Positions 56,590-64,000 of a stretch of 64,000 nucleotides of DNA are shown in pieces. The stretch's first letter is position 1. Each line of letters starts with the position of its first letter. A program made the translations under genes and the position numbers. This DNA is from Acinetobacter sp. ANC 4805 (GTDB lineage: Bacteria > Pseudomonadota > Gammaproteobacteria > Pseudomonadales > Moraxellaceae), in assembly GCF_022549495.1 (NCBI RefSeq), contig NZ_JAKZGD010000003.1:124001-188000 (forward strand). The letters run 5' to 3'. Under the pieces are notes generated by a model. That model ran no database searches. It was not told where the DNA came from and saw only the letters and a list, made by a program, of their open reading frames with translations.

Positions 56590-56682
56590 TTACTTTTCAA
56601 GGATGAAAAGTAACAAAAATCCTTTGTTGAGCTGACGGTACATCCTTGATACCGCAGCTCAACGGGCGACATCCATGTCGCC
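56590..56682. repeat. Three adjacent hairpins, REP-like composite repeat
   Basis: Three consecutive perfect stems lie in the gap between tmk and nadB. They are TTACTTTTCA/TGAAAAGTAA (56590-56613), GTTGAGCTG with inner CGGTA against TACCG and CAGCTCAAC (56626-56663), and GGCGACAT/ATGTCGCC (56665-56682). I recall closely similar intergenic sequence from other Acinetobacter genomes. It may be a mobile intergenic repeat that also ends transcription of convergent tmk and nadB. Confidence 0.75.
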
Positions 56683-56742
56683 TACCTCGATAGTAAATAA
56701 TAGCCTTAAGTTGTCTTGAAAAGCTCCAAAAACTTAAAAGTA

Positions 56743-58374
56743 TTACTCATTCACCAACGGCTGTTCTACTTTAAAGTTTGGTGGCGTGAGTACCGTCTTA
56801 CGAATCTCATTCGAGAGCTCTGGATAATCCAGCGTGTAATGTAAACCACGTGATTCTTTACGTTCCATTGCACAACGTACAATCATTTCAGAAACCAAAA
56901 CCAAATTACGTAATTCGATCAAGTTTTTACTGACACGATAGCCTTGATAATATTCGTTAATTTCACGTTTCAGCATTTCGATGCGGTGTAAGGCACGTTG
57001 CAAACGTTTAGTGGTGCGGACAATACCCACATAGTTCCACATAGTTGAACGCAATTCATCCCAGTTTTGTAGAATCACAACATCTTCATCTGCATCAGTT
57101 ACTTGAGATTCATCCCAAGAGGGTACATCTGGAAATTCAAAGCTAACATTATGTTTGCTTTGAATATCTTCTGCTGCACTCATGCCATACACGAAACATT
57201 CAAGCAGTGAGTTGCTTGCCATACGGTTAGCACCGTGTAAACCTGTATAAGATGTTTCACCAATGGCATATAAACCGTCTAAGTCAGTTTGGCTATGCTC
57301 ATCTACAACGACACCACCACAGGTATAGTGGGCTGCTGGAACAACAGGAATCATATCTTTGGTAATATCAATGCCAAGTTCGAGCAAGCGTGCGTAAAGA
57401 GTAGGAAAGTGTTCGGTGATAAATTCAGGTGATTTGTGTGTGATGTCTAACCAAACATGACGAATACCAAGACGTTTGATTTCATAGTCAATCGCACGTG
57501 CAACAATATCACGTGGCGCAAGTTCAGCACGTTCATCAAGACGTAACATAAAACGCTCACCGTCAGGTAAACGTAAATAAGCACCTTCACCACGCATGGC
57601 TTCAGTAATGAGGAAAGAACGAGCTTGAGGATGGTATAAGCAAGTTGGATGGAATTGGTTAAACTCCATATTTGCAACACGACAACCTGCACGATACGCC
57701 ATTGCAATACCATCACCTGTCGCAATGTCAGGGTTTGACGTATACAAATAAGCTTTCATTGCACCACCACAGGCCAAAGCTGTGAAAGGGGCTAAGAAGG
57801 TATGAACTTGTTCACTTTTTTCATTTAATGCATATAAACCAACCACACGATTGTTTTGATCTTGATGACCAAGTTTATGTAATGTGATGAGGTCAATCGC
57901 AATATAATTTTCAAAAATTGTAATATTTTTACGTTCTTTAGCACGTTCAACAAGCGTGGTTGAAATTGCTTTGCCTGTTGCATCGGCTGAATGGATAATA
58001 CGGCGTTGTGAGTGACCACCTTCACGGGTGAGGTGTAATTGCTCATCATCATCTAAGGTGAATTGGACACCTTGGTTTAATAAGAAATCAACAGAAGGCT
58101 TACCGCCTTCGACCGTATGTTTAACGGCATCTAATTCACAAAGATGTCCGCCTGCAATCATAGTGTCATTAATATGTTGTTGAATTGAATCAGTCTCGTC
58201 TAAGACCGCAGCAACACCACCTTGAGCATAAAAAGTACTGGCTTCTGTGAGCTCTGCTTTTGCTAAAATGGCAATGTTGTAATGACTCGGTAAAGAGAGT
58301 GCAAGACTTAAACCTGCACCGCCACTGCCCACAATAATCACATCAAAATGGTGAATTGTTTTTAAATCAGGCAT
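56743..58374 (-). CDS. nadB: L-aspartate oxidase NadB
   Basis: FAD enzyme that oxidises L-aspartate to iminoaspartate, first step of NAD synthesis from aspartate. The 543-residue product has the FAD-binding [18 protein letters not shown] near residue 10, [13 protein letters not shown] near 46 and [20 protein letters not shown] near 118. The catalytic segment [13 protein letters not shown] falls near 235, and [17 protein letters not shown] near 390. nadA and nadC are not in the window. It is divergent from the degP-like gene across 376 bp. Confidence 0.95.
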   Translation of the reverse strand: MPDLKTIHHFDVIIVGSGGAGLSLALSLPSHYNIAILAKAELTEASTFYAQGGVAAVLDETDSIQQHINDTMIAGGHLCELDAVKHTVEGGKPSVDFLLNQGVQFTLDDDEQLHLTREGGHSQRRIIHSADATGKAISTTLVERAKERKNITIFENYIAIDLITLHKLGHQDQNNRVVGLYALNEKSEQVHTFLAPFTALACGGAMKAYLYTSNPDIATGDGIAMAYRAGCRVANMEFNQFHPTCLYHPQARSFLITEAMRGEGAYLRLPDGERFMLRLDERAELAPRDIVARAIDYEIKRLGIRHVWLDITHKSPEFITEHFPTLYARLLELGIDITKDMIPVVPAAHYTCGGVVVDEHSQTDLDGLYAIGETSYTGLHGANRMASNSLLECFVYGMSAAEDIQSKHNVSFEFPDVPSWDESQVTDADEDVVILQNWDELRSTMWNYVGIVRTTKRLQRALHRIEMLKREINEYYQGYRVSKNLIELRNLVLVSEMIVRCAMERKESRGLHYTLDYPELSNEIRKTVLTPPNFKVEQPLVNE

Positions 58375-58750
58375 GTCGATCTGCTTCAGTTTTAAACGTT
58401 CGCTAATGACAACGCTTTTTTACAAAAAAGGCAAGTGCCAATCTGCTTAGAATTGAACGATTTTTTAGCGAATGTTCACAAATTTTGTTGATATCAATTA
58501 TCAATAACCTTGAGTCATTAAATGATGATGATTCAATCTATTGTTTTAATCTGGATTTAAGCTGTTTATATAATATTCACAATATCGAATAACTGATGGA
58601 TACAAACTCCATAATTTATTCACAATTCATCACGCTAGATCATTGTATGCATTGAAAATATAAACATATTTTTACGAAACCTTAGCTTTGGTTATGATAA
58701 AAACATAATCTTAATATTTTATAGATTATTCGCTCGCAGGTTCTCACTTC
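58375..58750. other. Divergent promoter region between nadB and the Do protease gene
   Basis: No gene is seen. A 17-bp palindrome TTGATA-TCAAT-TATCAA at 58488-58504 is the only strong structure and may be an operator. It is 114 bases from the nadB start and 247 from the protease start. Confidence 0.5.
58488..58504. promoter_or_regulatory. Candidate operator palindrome
   Basis: TTGATATCAATTATCAA contains nested inverted repeats in a divergent promoter region. It resembles repressor sites in general, but no specific regulator can be named. Confidence 0.3.
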
Positions 58751-60127
58751 ATGAAAAGTCGCTATTTACAACAAGGAATGTATGCTGCGGTATTTACGGT
58801 AGCAGCTGTACAAGTTAACGCAGCATCACCAGTAGATTTTTCGAATCTCGTAGAGCAGGTAAGCCCTGCTGTTGTGAGTGTCAATGTTGTGAAAAAAATG
58901 ACTCAGGAAGAGTTATTACAACAACAAGTTCCAGAAATTCTACGCCGTTTCTTTGGTAACCAAGTTATTATCCCTCAACAACAAGGACCACAAGAAAAGA
59001 CGGCATACGGTAGTGCATTTTTTATTAGTAAAGATGGCTACTTGGTTACAAATCATCATGTGATTGCGGATGCATCGCGCATCAGTATTACCTTAAATGA
59101 TCGACGTGAACTTGATGCAACTTTAGTGGGAAGTGATGAGCGTACAGATGTTGCTGTACTTAAAGTAAATGGCGCAAATTTTCCAGAATTAAAAGTTGGT
59201 AATGTAAGCCAGCTTAAAGTCGGTGAGCCTGTTTTAGCGATTGGTTCACCTTTTGGTTTTGATTATTCTGCTTCTGCAGGAATTGTCAGTGCTAAATCAC
59301 GGAATATGAGTGGTGAAACCTCTGTTCCATTTATTCAAACTGATGCAGCTTTAAATCCTGGTAACTCAGGTGGCCCACTATTCAACCAACGAGGCGAGGT
59401 TGTCGGTGTGAACTCGCGTATCTTTAGTGGTACAGGTGGTTATATGGGCTTGTCATTCTCGATTCCGATTGATGTGGCGATGGATGTGGTACAACAGCTT
59501 AAAACCAATGGTAAAGTGACTCGTTCTTATCTTGGTGTAATGTTGCAAGATATTGATCGCAACCTTGCAGAAGCGTACAAACTACCAAAACCAGAAGGTT
59601 CGCTAATCAATCAAGTTACGCCAAAGTCTCCTGCTGAAAAAGCAGGTTTAAAATCGGGTGATGTGATTTTAAAAATTAATGGTTCTTCTATTTCACGTAC
59701 CAGTGATTTGTTGAATGTATTAAACCGTGTAGCACCTAGCCAAACTGTTCAATTAGAAGTGTTGCGTGACGATAAAGTACGCACTATTTCAGCGACTTTA
59801 GGTACTGCACCAGATGATACGCCAGCTGCTGAGGATAAAAATAATCCAACCAGCGGTTTGGGAATGAGTATTCGTAATTTAACCCCTGAAGAACAGGCAA
59901 AACTAGATGTTCGTGGGGGGATTTTAGTGCAAGATGTTAAACGAGGTAGTTTAGCCTCATTATCAAATATTGTTGCAGGTGATATTATTCTTCAAGTGAA
60001 TGGTACACCTATTTCAAATAGCCAAATGTTTGTAAAAACCATGACAGCATTACCGAAAAATAGTGTTGCACGTGTAGCAATTATTCGCCAAGGGCAGCGA
60101 GCAATTCTAGGTTTACGTTTACCGTAA
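58751..60127 (+). CDS. Do-type periplasmic serine protease (DegP/MucD family)
   Basis: Envelope quality-control protease. The 458-residue product has a signal peptide ending VNA before ASPVDFS. The trypsin-like domain shows His in VTNHHVIADAS near residue 104, Asp in DERTDVAVLKV near 134, and Ser in DAALNPGNSGGPLFNQRG near 208. Two PDZ domains follow (residues about 255-345 and 370-455). Length and domain order fit DegP/MucD. The AlgW/DegS type is ruled out by the second PDZ and signal peptide. Confidence 0.92.
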   Translation: MKSRYLQQGMYAAVFTVAAVQVNAASPVDFSNLVEQVSPAVVSVNVVKKMTQEELLQQQVPEILRRFFGNQVIIPQQQGPQEKTAYGSAFFISKDGYLVTNHHVIADASRISITLNDRRELDATLVGSDERTDVAVLKVNGANFPELKVGNVSQLKVGEPVLAIGSPFGFDYSASAGIVSAKSRNMSGETSVPFIQTDAALNPGNSGGPLFNQRGEVVGVNSRIFSGTGGYMGLSFSIPIDVAMDVVQQLKTNGKVTRSYLGVMLQDIDRNLAEAYKLPKPEGSLINQVTPKSPAEKAGLKSGDVILKINGSSISRTSDLLNVLNRVAPSQTVQLEVLRDDKVRTISATLGTAPDDTPAAEDKNNPTSGLGMSIRNLTPEEQAKLDVRGGILVQDVKRGSLASLSNIVAGDIILQVNGTPISNSQMFVKTMTALPKNSVARVAIIRQGQRAILGLRLP

Positions 60128-60144
60128 TCGCTCCTAAATATTCT

Positions 60145-60177
60145 AAAACCACTCTGAAATAGGGTGGTTTTTATTTT
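60145..60177 (+). terminator. Terminator after the Do protease gene
   Basis: The stem AAACCACTCT/AGGGTGGTTT (one mismatch) has a 5-nt loop and is followed by a T-rich tract. Confidence 0.75.
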
Positions 60178-60241
60178 GTAATGTATAAGTGTTTAGATTA
60201 GTGTATGTGGCTGAGCTTGGATTGACGAAATAAGTAGGTTT

Positions 60242-60691
60242 ATGAGTACTATTTTTGATTTAAGAATAACTGTACAACCTGAACATATTGATGTTTTAGG
60301 TCATGTCAATAACGTCATGTATATTCAGTGGATGCAAGATGTCGCAGCAGCGCATATTGACAGATTAGGTTTAGGTCTAGCTCAATATTTAGAACTCAAA
60401 CATGCAATGGTGGCGGTAGAGCATCATGTTCAGTATCGGAAAGCAGCACTTGAAGGTGAAGAAGTCATCTTGCGGACATGGTTAGATGATATTAATGCAC
60501 TCTATTCTTTTCGTCAGTACGCATTTTACCGTCCCAAAGATCAAAGTATTTTATTTGTAGGGAATACCAAATGGGCGTGTATCGAGATCGCAACAGGTCG
60601 TCCGAAACGTATGTCACCCAGTTTTACCCATGCTTATCAACCCATCGCTACTGATTTAAACCCGATGGATTTTTCAATGTTATATGGGTAA
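60242..60691 (+). CDS. Acyl-CoA thioesterase, 4HBT hot-dog family
   Basis: A 149-residue hot-dog thioesterase. The motif HIDVLGHVNNVMYIQWMQDV near residues 18-38 (Asp plus HVNN-x-x-Y) is the active site of 4-hydroxybenzoyl-CoA-type thioesterases. The substrate is unknown. It differs from ybgC in this window. It is a single gene in front of lepA, not obviously part of its operon because a promoter lies between. Confidence 0.85.
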   Translation: MSTIFDLRITVQPEHIDVLGHVNNVMYIQWMQDVAAAHIDRLGLGLAQYLELKHAMVAVEHHVQYRKAALEGEEVILRTWLDDINALYSFRQYAFYRPKDQSILFVGNTKWACIEIATGRPKRMSPSFTHAYQPIATDLNPMDFSMLYG

Positions 60692-60763
60692 ATCGAATGG
60701 TTGAGACTCTTACCTAGTGGCTTCAAGGGAATAATTATTTTGAATACTTTGAAAAGCTGTTCT

Positions 60764-60771
60764 GCTATAAT
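60764..60771 (+). promoter_or_regulatory. Candidate extended -10 promoter for lepA
   Basis: TGC-TATAAT forms an extended -10 box (TATAAT at 60766-60771), 78 bases before the lepA ATG. A proper -35 at 17 bp is not evident, which suits extended -10 promoters. Confidence 0.55.
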
Positions 60772-60848
60772 CGCCAACAATTTTGTTAAACCGCTTTGGC
60801 TCATAACTTGTTATAAGTATAGGGCATTCTATTTTGTTAAGGTAACCC

Positions 60849-62666
60849 ATGGCGCAAGCTAAAAAATCCGTAGATATCAAAAACATACGTAATTTCTCGA
60901 TTATTGCTCACATTGACCATGGTAAATCAACCTTGGCGGATCGATTCATTCAAATGTGTGGTGGTTTACAAGATCGTGAGATGCAAGCTCAAGTATTGGA
61001 CTCTATGGAACTTGAGCGTGAGCGAGGGATTACCATTAAAGCCGCGTCAGTCACCTTGTATTACACGCACCCAAATGGTCAAGAATATCAATTAAACTTC
61101 ATTGATACTCCAGGACACGTTGACTTCTCTTATGAAGTATCACGTTCTTTGGCAGCATGTGAAGGGGCATTGTTGGTTGTTGATGCTGCACAAGGTGTTG
61201 AGGCACAGTCAGTAGCAAACTGCTATACGGCGATTGAGCAAGGTCTAGAAGTTTTACCCATCTTAAACAAGATTGATTTACCTCAAGCTGAACCTGAGCG
61301 TGTCATTCACGAAATTGAAGAAATTATCGGGATTGAAGCAACAGATGCACCGACGTGTTCAGCAAAAACAGGTTTGGGTGTTGAAGGTGTTTTAGAGCGT
61401 TTAGTTGATGTTATTCCTGCACCAGAAGGTGATCGTGATGCACCTTTACAAGCATTGATTATCGACTCATGGTTCGATAACTACCTTGGTGTGGTATCGC
61501 TTGTTCGTATTAAACAAGGTCGTATCCGTAAAGGCGACAAAATGTTGGTGAAGTCTACAGGTCAAACACATCCAGTCACCTCAGTAGGCGTATTCAATCC
61601 AAAGCATACTGAAACCGATATTTTGGAAGCTGGTGAAGTAGGCTTCGTTATTGCTGGGATTAAAGATATTTTTGGTGCGCCTGTAGGCGACACGATTACT
61701 TTGTCGAACACACCAGATGTTGCTATTTTACCAGGCTTTAAAAAGGTTAAACCACAAGTCTATGCGGGTCTTTTCCCAATTGATTCAAGTGACTTTGAAC
61801 CATTCCGTGAAGCACTACAAAAATTACAAATTAACGATTCAGCATTATTCTTTGAACCAGAAAGTTCAGATGCTTTAGGCTTCGGTTTCCGTTGTGGATT
61901 CTTGGGCATGCTACATATGGAAATCGTACAAGAGCGTTTAGAGCGTGAGTATGATCTTGATTTGATTAGCTCTGCACCAACAGTAATTTATGAAGCGCTC
62001 ACCAAAAAAGGTGACATCATTTATATCGACAGTCCGTCGAAAATGCCAGATGGTTCAACAGTTGAAGATTTACGTGAGCCAATTGCTGAATGTCATATTC
62101 TTGTCCCACAAGAATATTTAGGTAATGTGATGACTTTATGTATCGAGCGTCGCGGCGTTCAAAAAGACATGAAGTTTTTGGGTAACCAAGTATCGATCAC
62201 TTTTGAAATTCCTATGGCAGAAGTGGTGATGGATTTCTTTGATAAGTTGAAATCTTGTTCACGTGGTTTTGCATCTTTAGATTATAACTTTGTACGTTTT
62301 GAAAGTTCATCTTTAGTTAAGGTTGACGTGTTAATTAATAGTGAAAAGGTCGATGCCTTGGCTATGATTTGTCACCGTCAAGATGCACGTCATCGTGGTA
62401 TTGCTTTGGTTGAGAAGATGAAAGATTTGATCCCTCGCCAAATGTATGATGTCGCTATTCAAGCTGCGATTGGTGCGCAAATCATTGCACGTTCTACTGT
62501 AAAAGCCATGCGTAAAAACGTATTGGCAAAATGTTATGGTGGTGATGTTTCACGTAAGAAGAAACTTCTTGCGAAACAAAAAGAAGGTAAGAAACGTATG
62601 AAGCAAGTAGGAAGTGTTGAGATTCCTCAGGAAGCATTCTTGGCCGTATTGAAAGTTGATAGATAA
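60849..62666 (+). CDS. lepA: Elongation factor 4 (LepA)
   Basis: Ribosome-associated GTPase, EF4, which affects translation initiation and elongation. The 605-residue product starts [20 protein letters not shown] and has the P-loop [13 protein letters not shown] near residue 20, switch 2 [12 protein letters not shown] near 86 and NKID near 138. The LepA-specific C-terminal domain ([20 protein letters not shown]) starts near 465 and the tail reads [20 protein letters not shown]. It precedes lepB, the usual arrangement. Confidence 0.97.
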   Translation: MAQAKKSVDIKNIRNFSIIAHIDHGKSTLADRFIQMCGGLQDREMQAQVLDSMELERERGITIKAASVTLYYTHPNGQEYQLNFIDTPGHVDFSYEVSRSLAACEGALLVVDAAQGVEAQSVANCYTAIEQGLEVLPILNKIDLPQAEPERVIHEIEEIIGIEATDAPTCSAKTGLGVEGVLERLVDVIPAPEGDRDAPLQALIIDSWFDNYLGVVSLVRIKQGRIRKGDKMLVKSTGQTHPVTSVGVFNPKHTETDILEAGEVGFVIAGIKDIFGAPVGDTITLSNTPDVAILPGFKKVKPQVYAGLFPIDSSDFEPFREALQKLQINDSALFFEPESSDALGFGFRCGFLGMLHMEIVQERLEREYDLDLISSAPTVIYEALTKKGDIIYIDSPSKMPDGSTVEDLREPIAECHILVPQEYLGNVMTLCIERRGVQKDMKFLGNQVSITFEIPMAEVVMDFFDKLKSCSRGFASLDYNFVRFESSSLVKVDVLINSEKVDALAMICHRQDARHRGIALVEKMKDLIPRQMYDVAIQAAIGAQIIARSTVKAMRKNVLAKCYGGDVSRKKKLLAKQKEGKKRMKQVGSVEIPQEAFLAVLKVDR

Positions 62667-62673
62667 AAAAGAG

Positions 62674-62697
62674 GCTAGGTAAATATATTTACCTAGC
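62674..62697. repeat. 24-bp perfect palindrome between lepA and lepB
   Basis: GCTAGGTAAATA is exactly mirrored by TATTTACCTAGC. It has no loop and lies 8 bp after the lepA stop. It is a weak terminator or attenuator. Confidence 0.65.
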
Positions 62698-62732
62698 TAT
62701 AAAACGAGCAGCTAGACTGCGGGAGAGGGCGT

Positions 62733-63596
62733 GTGGATTTTGATTTTAATTTGATTCTGGTACCAGTTACACTGATTTTTTTTCTCGTGTGGCTGCTCGA
62801 TAAATTTGTACTAAAACAACGTGCAAACAAAGGGCGTGATCAGGAAAATTTTGTCGTTACATGGGCATATGACTTTTGGCCTGTATTGGCTGTTGTGTTA
62901 ATCCTCCGTTCTTTCTTATATGAACCATTTAATATTCCATCTGATTCTATGGTGCCAACCTTAGAAACAGGTGATTTTATTTTAGTAAATAAATTTGATT
63001 ATGGTGTGCGTTTGCCAATCGTGAATGCAAAAGTGATTGATGTTGGTGAGCCAAAACGTGGTGAGGTTATTGTATTTCGCTATCCACCACAACCAACGAT
63101 TAGCTATATTAAGCGAGTAGTGGGTTTGCCTGGAGATCATATTCAGTTTAAATCTGGTCAATTGATTATTAATGGTCAACAGATTGCCAAAGTTGCAACT
63201 GAATTCAAACGTGAAAAAGATCAATTGGAAACACCAACGGTTTACTATTTTAAAGAGACATTAGGTGAACACCAACATTTGATTCGCTATTTGGATGGTC
63301 GGAATCCTTTAGCGGAACAATTCCAGTTTGCAAAGTTACGCGGCGCGGAAGCATTGGTTCCATTTGTTGCTAAAGAGAATAATGTGTTTATTCAGAGTAA
63401 TGGGCAAGATTGGGAAGTAACCGTTCCAAAAGGGCAATATTTCGCAATGGGTGATAACAGAGATCAGAGTGCAGATAGCCGTTTCTGGGGATTTGTACCT
63501 GAAGCAAATTTGACGGGTCGAGCTTTTTATATTTGGATGCATAAAGAGCCTGGTTTTAACCTGCCAAGTTTTAACCGAAATGGTAAGATTAACTAA
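62733..63596 (+). CDS. lepB: Signal peptidase I LepB, GTG start
   Basis: Inner-membrane peptidase that removes signal peptides of exported proteins. Translation starts at GTG 62733, preceded by a strong GGGAGAGGG. The 287-residue product has two N-terminal spans (LILVPVTLIFFLVWLLDKFV and FWPVLAVVLILRSFLYEPF), catalytic Ser in IPSDSMVPTLETGDFILVN near residue 72, and catalytic Lys in SYIKRVVGLPGDH near 128. A C-terminal box is MGDNRDQSADSRFWGFVP near 240. It follows lepA by 66 bp. Confidence 0.95.
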   Translation: MDFDFNLILVPVTLIFFLVWLLDKFVLKQRANKGRDQENFVVTWAYDFWPVLAVVLILRSFLYEPFNIPSDSMVPTLETGDFILVNKFDYGVRLPIVNAKVIDVGEPKRGEVIVFRYPPQPTISYIKRVVGLPGDHIQFKSGQLIINGQQIAKVATEFKREKDQLETPTVYYFKETLGEHQHLIRYLDGRNPLAEQFQFAKLRGAEALVPFVAKENNVFIQSNGQDWEVTVPKGQYFAMGDNRDQSADSRFWGFVPEANLTGRAFYIWMHKEPGFNLPSFNRNGKIN

Positions 63597-63620
63597 TAAA
63601 AATACATAGGAAGTATGAAG

Positions 63621-63998
63621 ATGCGTAAATCTCAACAAGGTGCATCATATATCGCAATATTATTTGGGGTCATTTTATTTGCAATTGCTGTGAAAGCAGC
63701 TGTCGCAATTTGGCCGGCTTATTGGGATGATAAAATTATTGATACACAAATTCAGGAATTGCTAAAAGAAAGTCCTGATAATGTAACTCCAGCAAAATTT
63801 GCAGCCCAAATGGAGCAACGAATGGAAATGAATAATGTAAGAGACTTACGTTTTTCAGAGATTGCCCAAGTGACATACGCAGATGATCTAGTTGTAAAGA
63901 AAAAGTATGAAGTGCGTAAGCCTTTCATGTTGAATATTAGTTTAGTGATGAATTTTGAGAAGACTTTTGACCAAAAATCTGCAAAACAAGCTCAATGA
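63621..63998 (+). CDS. DUF4845-type inner-membrane protein
   Basis: A 125-residue protein with one N-terminal span (ASYIAILFGVILFAIAVKAA) and a soluble periplasmic part of DUF4845 type. I start at the ATG 63621, seven bases past SD AGGAAG; an ATG at 63615 is too close to the SD. It lies 24 bp after lepB, and DUF4845 genes are often found in this place beside lepB and rnc. Function is unknown. The stop is inside the window, so it is complete. Confidence 0.85.
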   Translation: MRKSQQGASYIAILFGVILFAIAVKAAVAIWPAYWDDKIIDTQIQELLKESPDNVTPAKFAAQMEQRMEMNNVRDLRFSEIAQVTYADDLVVKKKYEVRKPFMLNISLVMNFEKTFDQKSAKQAQ

Positions 63999-64000
63999 TA

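Overview
The window looks like chromosomal DNA of a low-GC gammaproteobacterium of the Moraxellaceae, most probably Acinetobacter. This rests on product-level similarity and gene order recalled from that genus, for example the tandem CSLREA/GlyGly-CTERM pair, the perM-hda pair beside purMN, a cys cluster ending in cysB, and the full Tol-Pal operon. No rRNA, tRNA, CRISPR array, intact insertion sequence or prophage was found. Most of the DNA is core chromosome with short accessory patches.

Layout. 1-7.1 kb: end of a LolC/E permease gene, lolD, comEC, a lipid A acyltransferase, an SppA-type peptidase and an alpha/beta hydrolase, followed by a small interrupted reading frame. 7.5-11.3 kb: purN and purM (minus), then a PerM/AI-2E-type membrane protein and hda (plus). 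11.4-15.7 kb: two large secreted CSLREA beta-helix proteins with C-terminal sorting tails. 15.8-17.1 kb: an ECF sigma factor, a small membrane protein (candidate anti-sigma factor) and a DUF3106 protein. 17.3-19.7 kb: an RNA methyltransferase, fbp and a 61-residue protein. 19.8-24.5 kb: ybgC-tolQ-tolR-tolA-tolB-pal. 24.6-29.5 kb: a lipoprotein, ruvA and ruvB, a DUF1778/GNAT toxin-antitoxin pair and dgt.

29.5-30.8 kb is the most accessory-looking stretch. An orphan small gene lies between degenerate palindromic elements, next to a frameshifted OmpA C-terminal remnant. 30.8-46.9 kb: purL, a lipoprotein, a NUDIX hydrolase, a 2OG-Fe(II) oxygenase, a 41-residue membrane protein, a NIF3/YqfO-like protein, a nitroreductase, an enoyl-CoA hydratase, a NadM-like adenylyltransferase, a LysR-GST-tautomerase-SnoaL cluster, a VOC protein, a CAP lipoprotein, a Bcp peroxiredoxin, a Dph6-like PP-loop protein, a cysteine-containing periplasmic protein, queC-queE and dapD. 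47.2-53.6 kb: an outer-membrane protein and the sulfate uptake cluster sbp-hydrolase-cysT-cysW-cysA-cysB. 54.0-64.0 kb: pabC-mltG-tmk, a triple-hairpin repeat, nadB, a Do-type protease, a thioesterase, lepA, lepB and a DUF4845 protein.

Functional themes are envelope maintenance (Lol, lipid A, Tol-Pal, SppA, MltG, LepB, DegP/MucD), purine, queuosine, NAD and folate synthesis, sulfate assimilation, and DNA metabolism (comEC, ruvAB, dgt, hda, tmk). I do not see a clear multigene defence or novel enzymatic system. The best candidates for undescribed biology are the CSLREA pair, the ECF/small membrane protein/DUF3106 module, the palindrome-flanked gene at 29.7-30.3 kb, and two small genes too short for routine calling. 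Functional names are from motif reading and memory of families; no database search was run.
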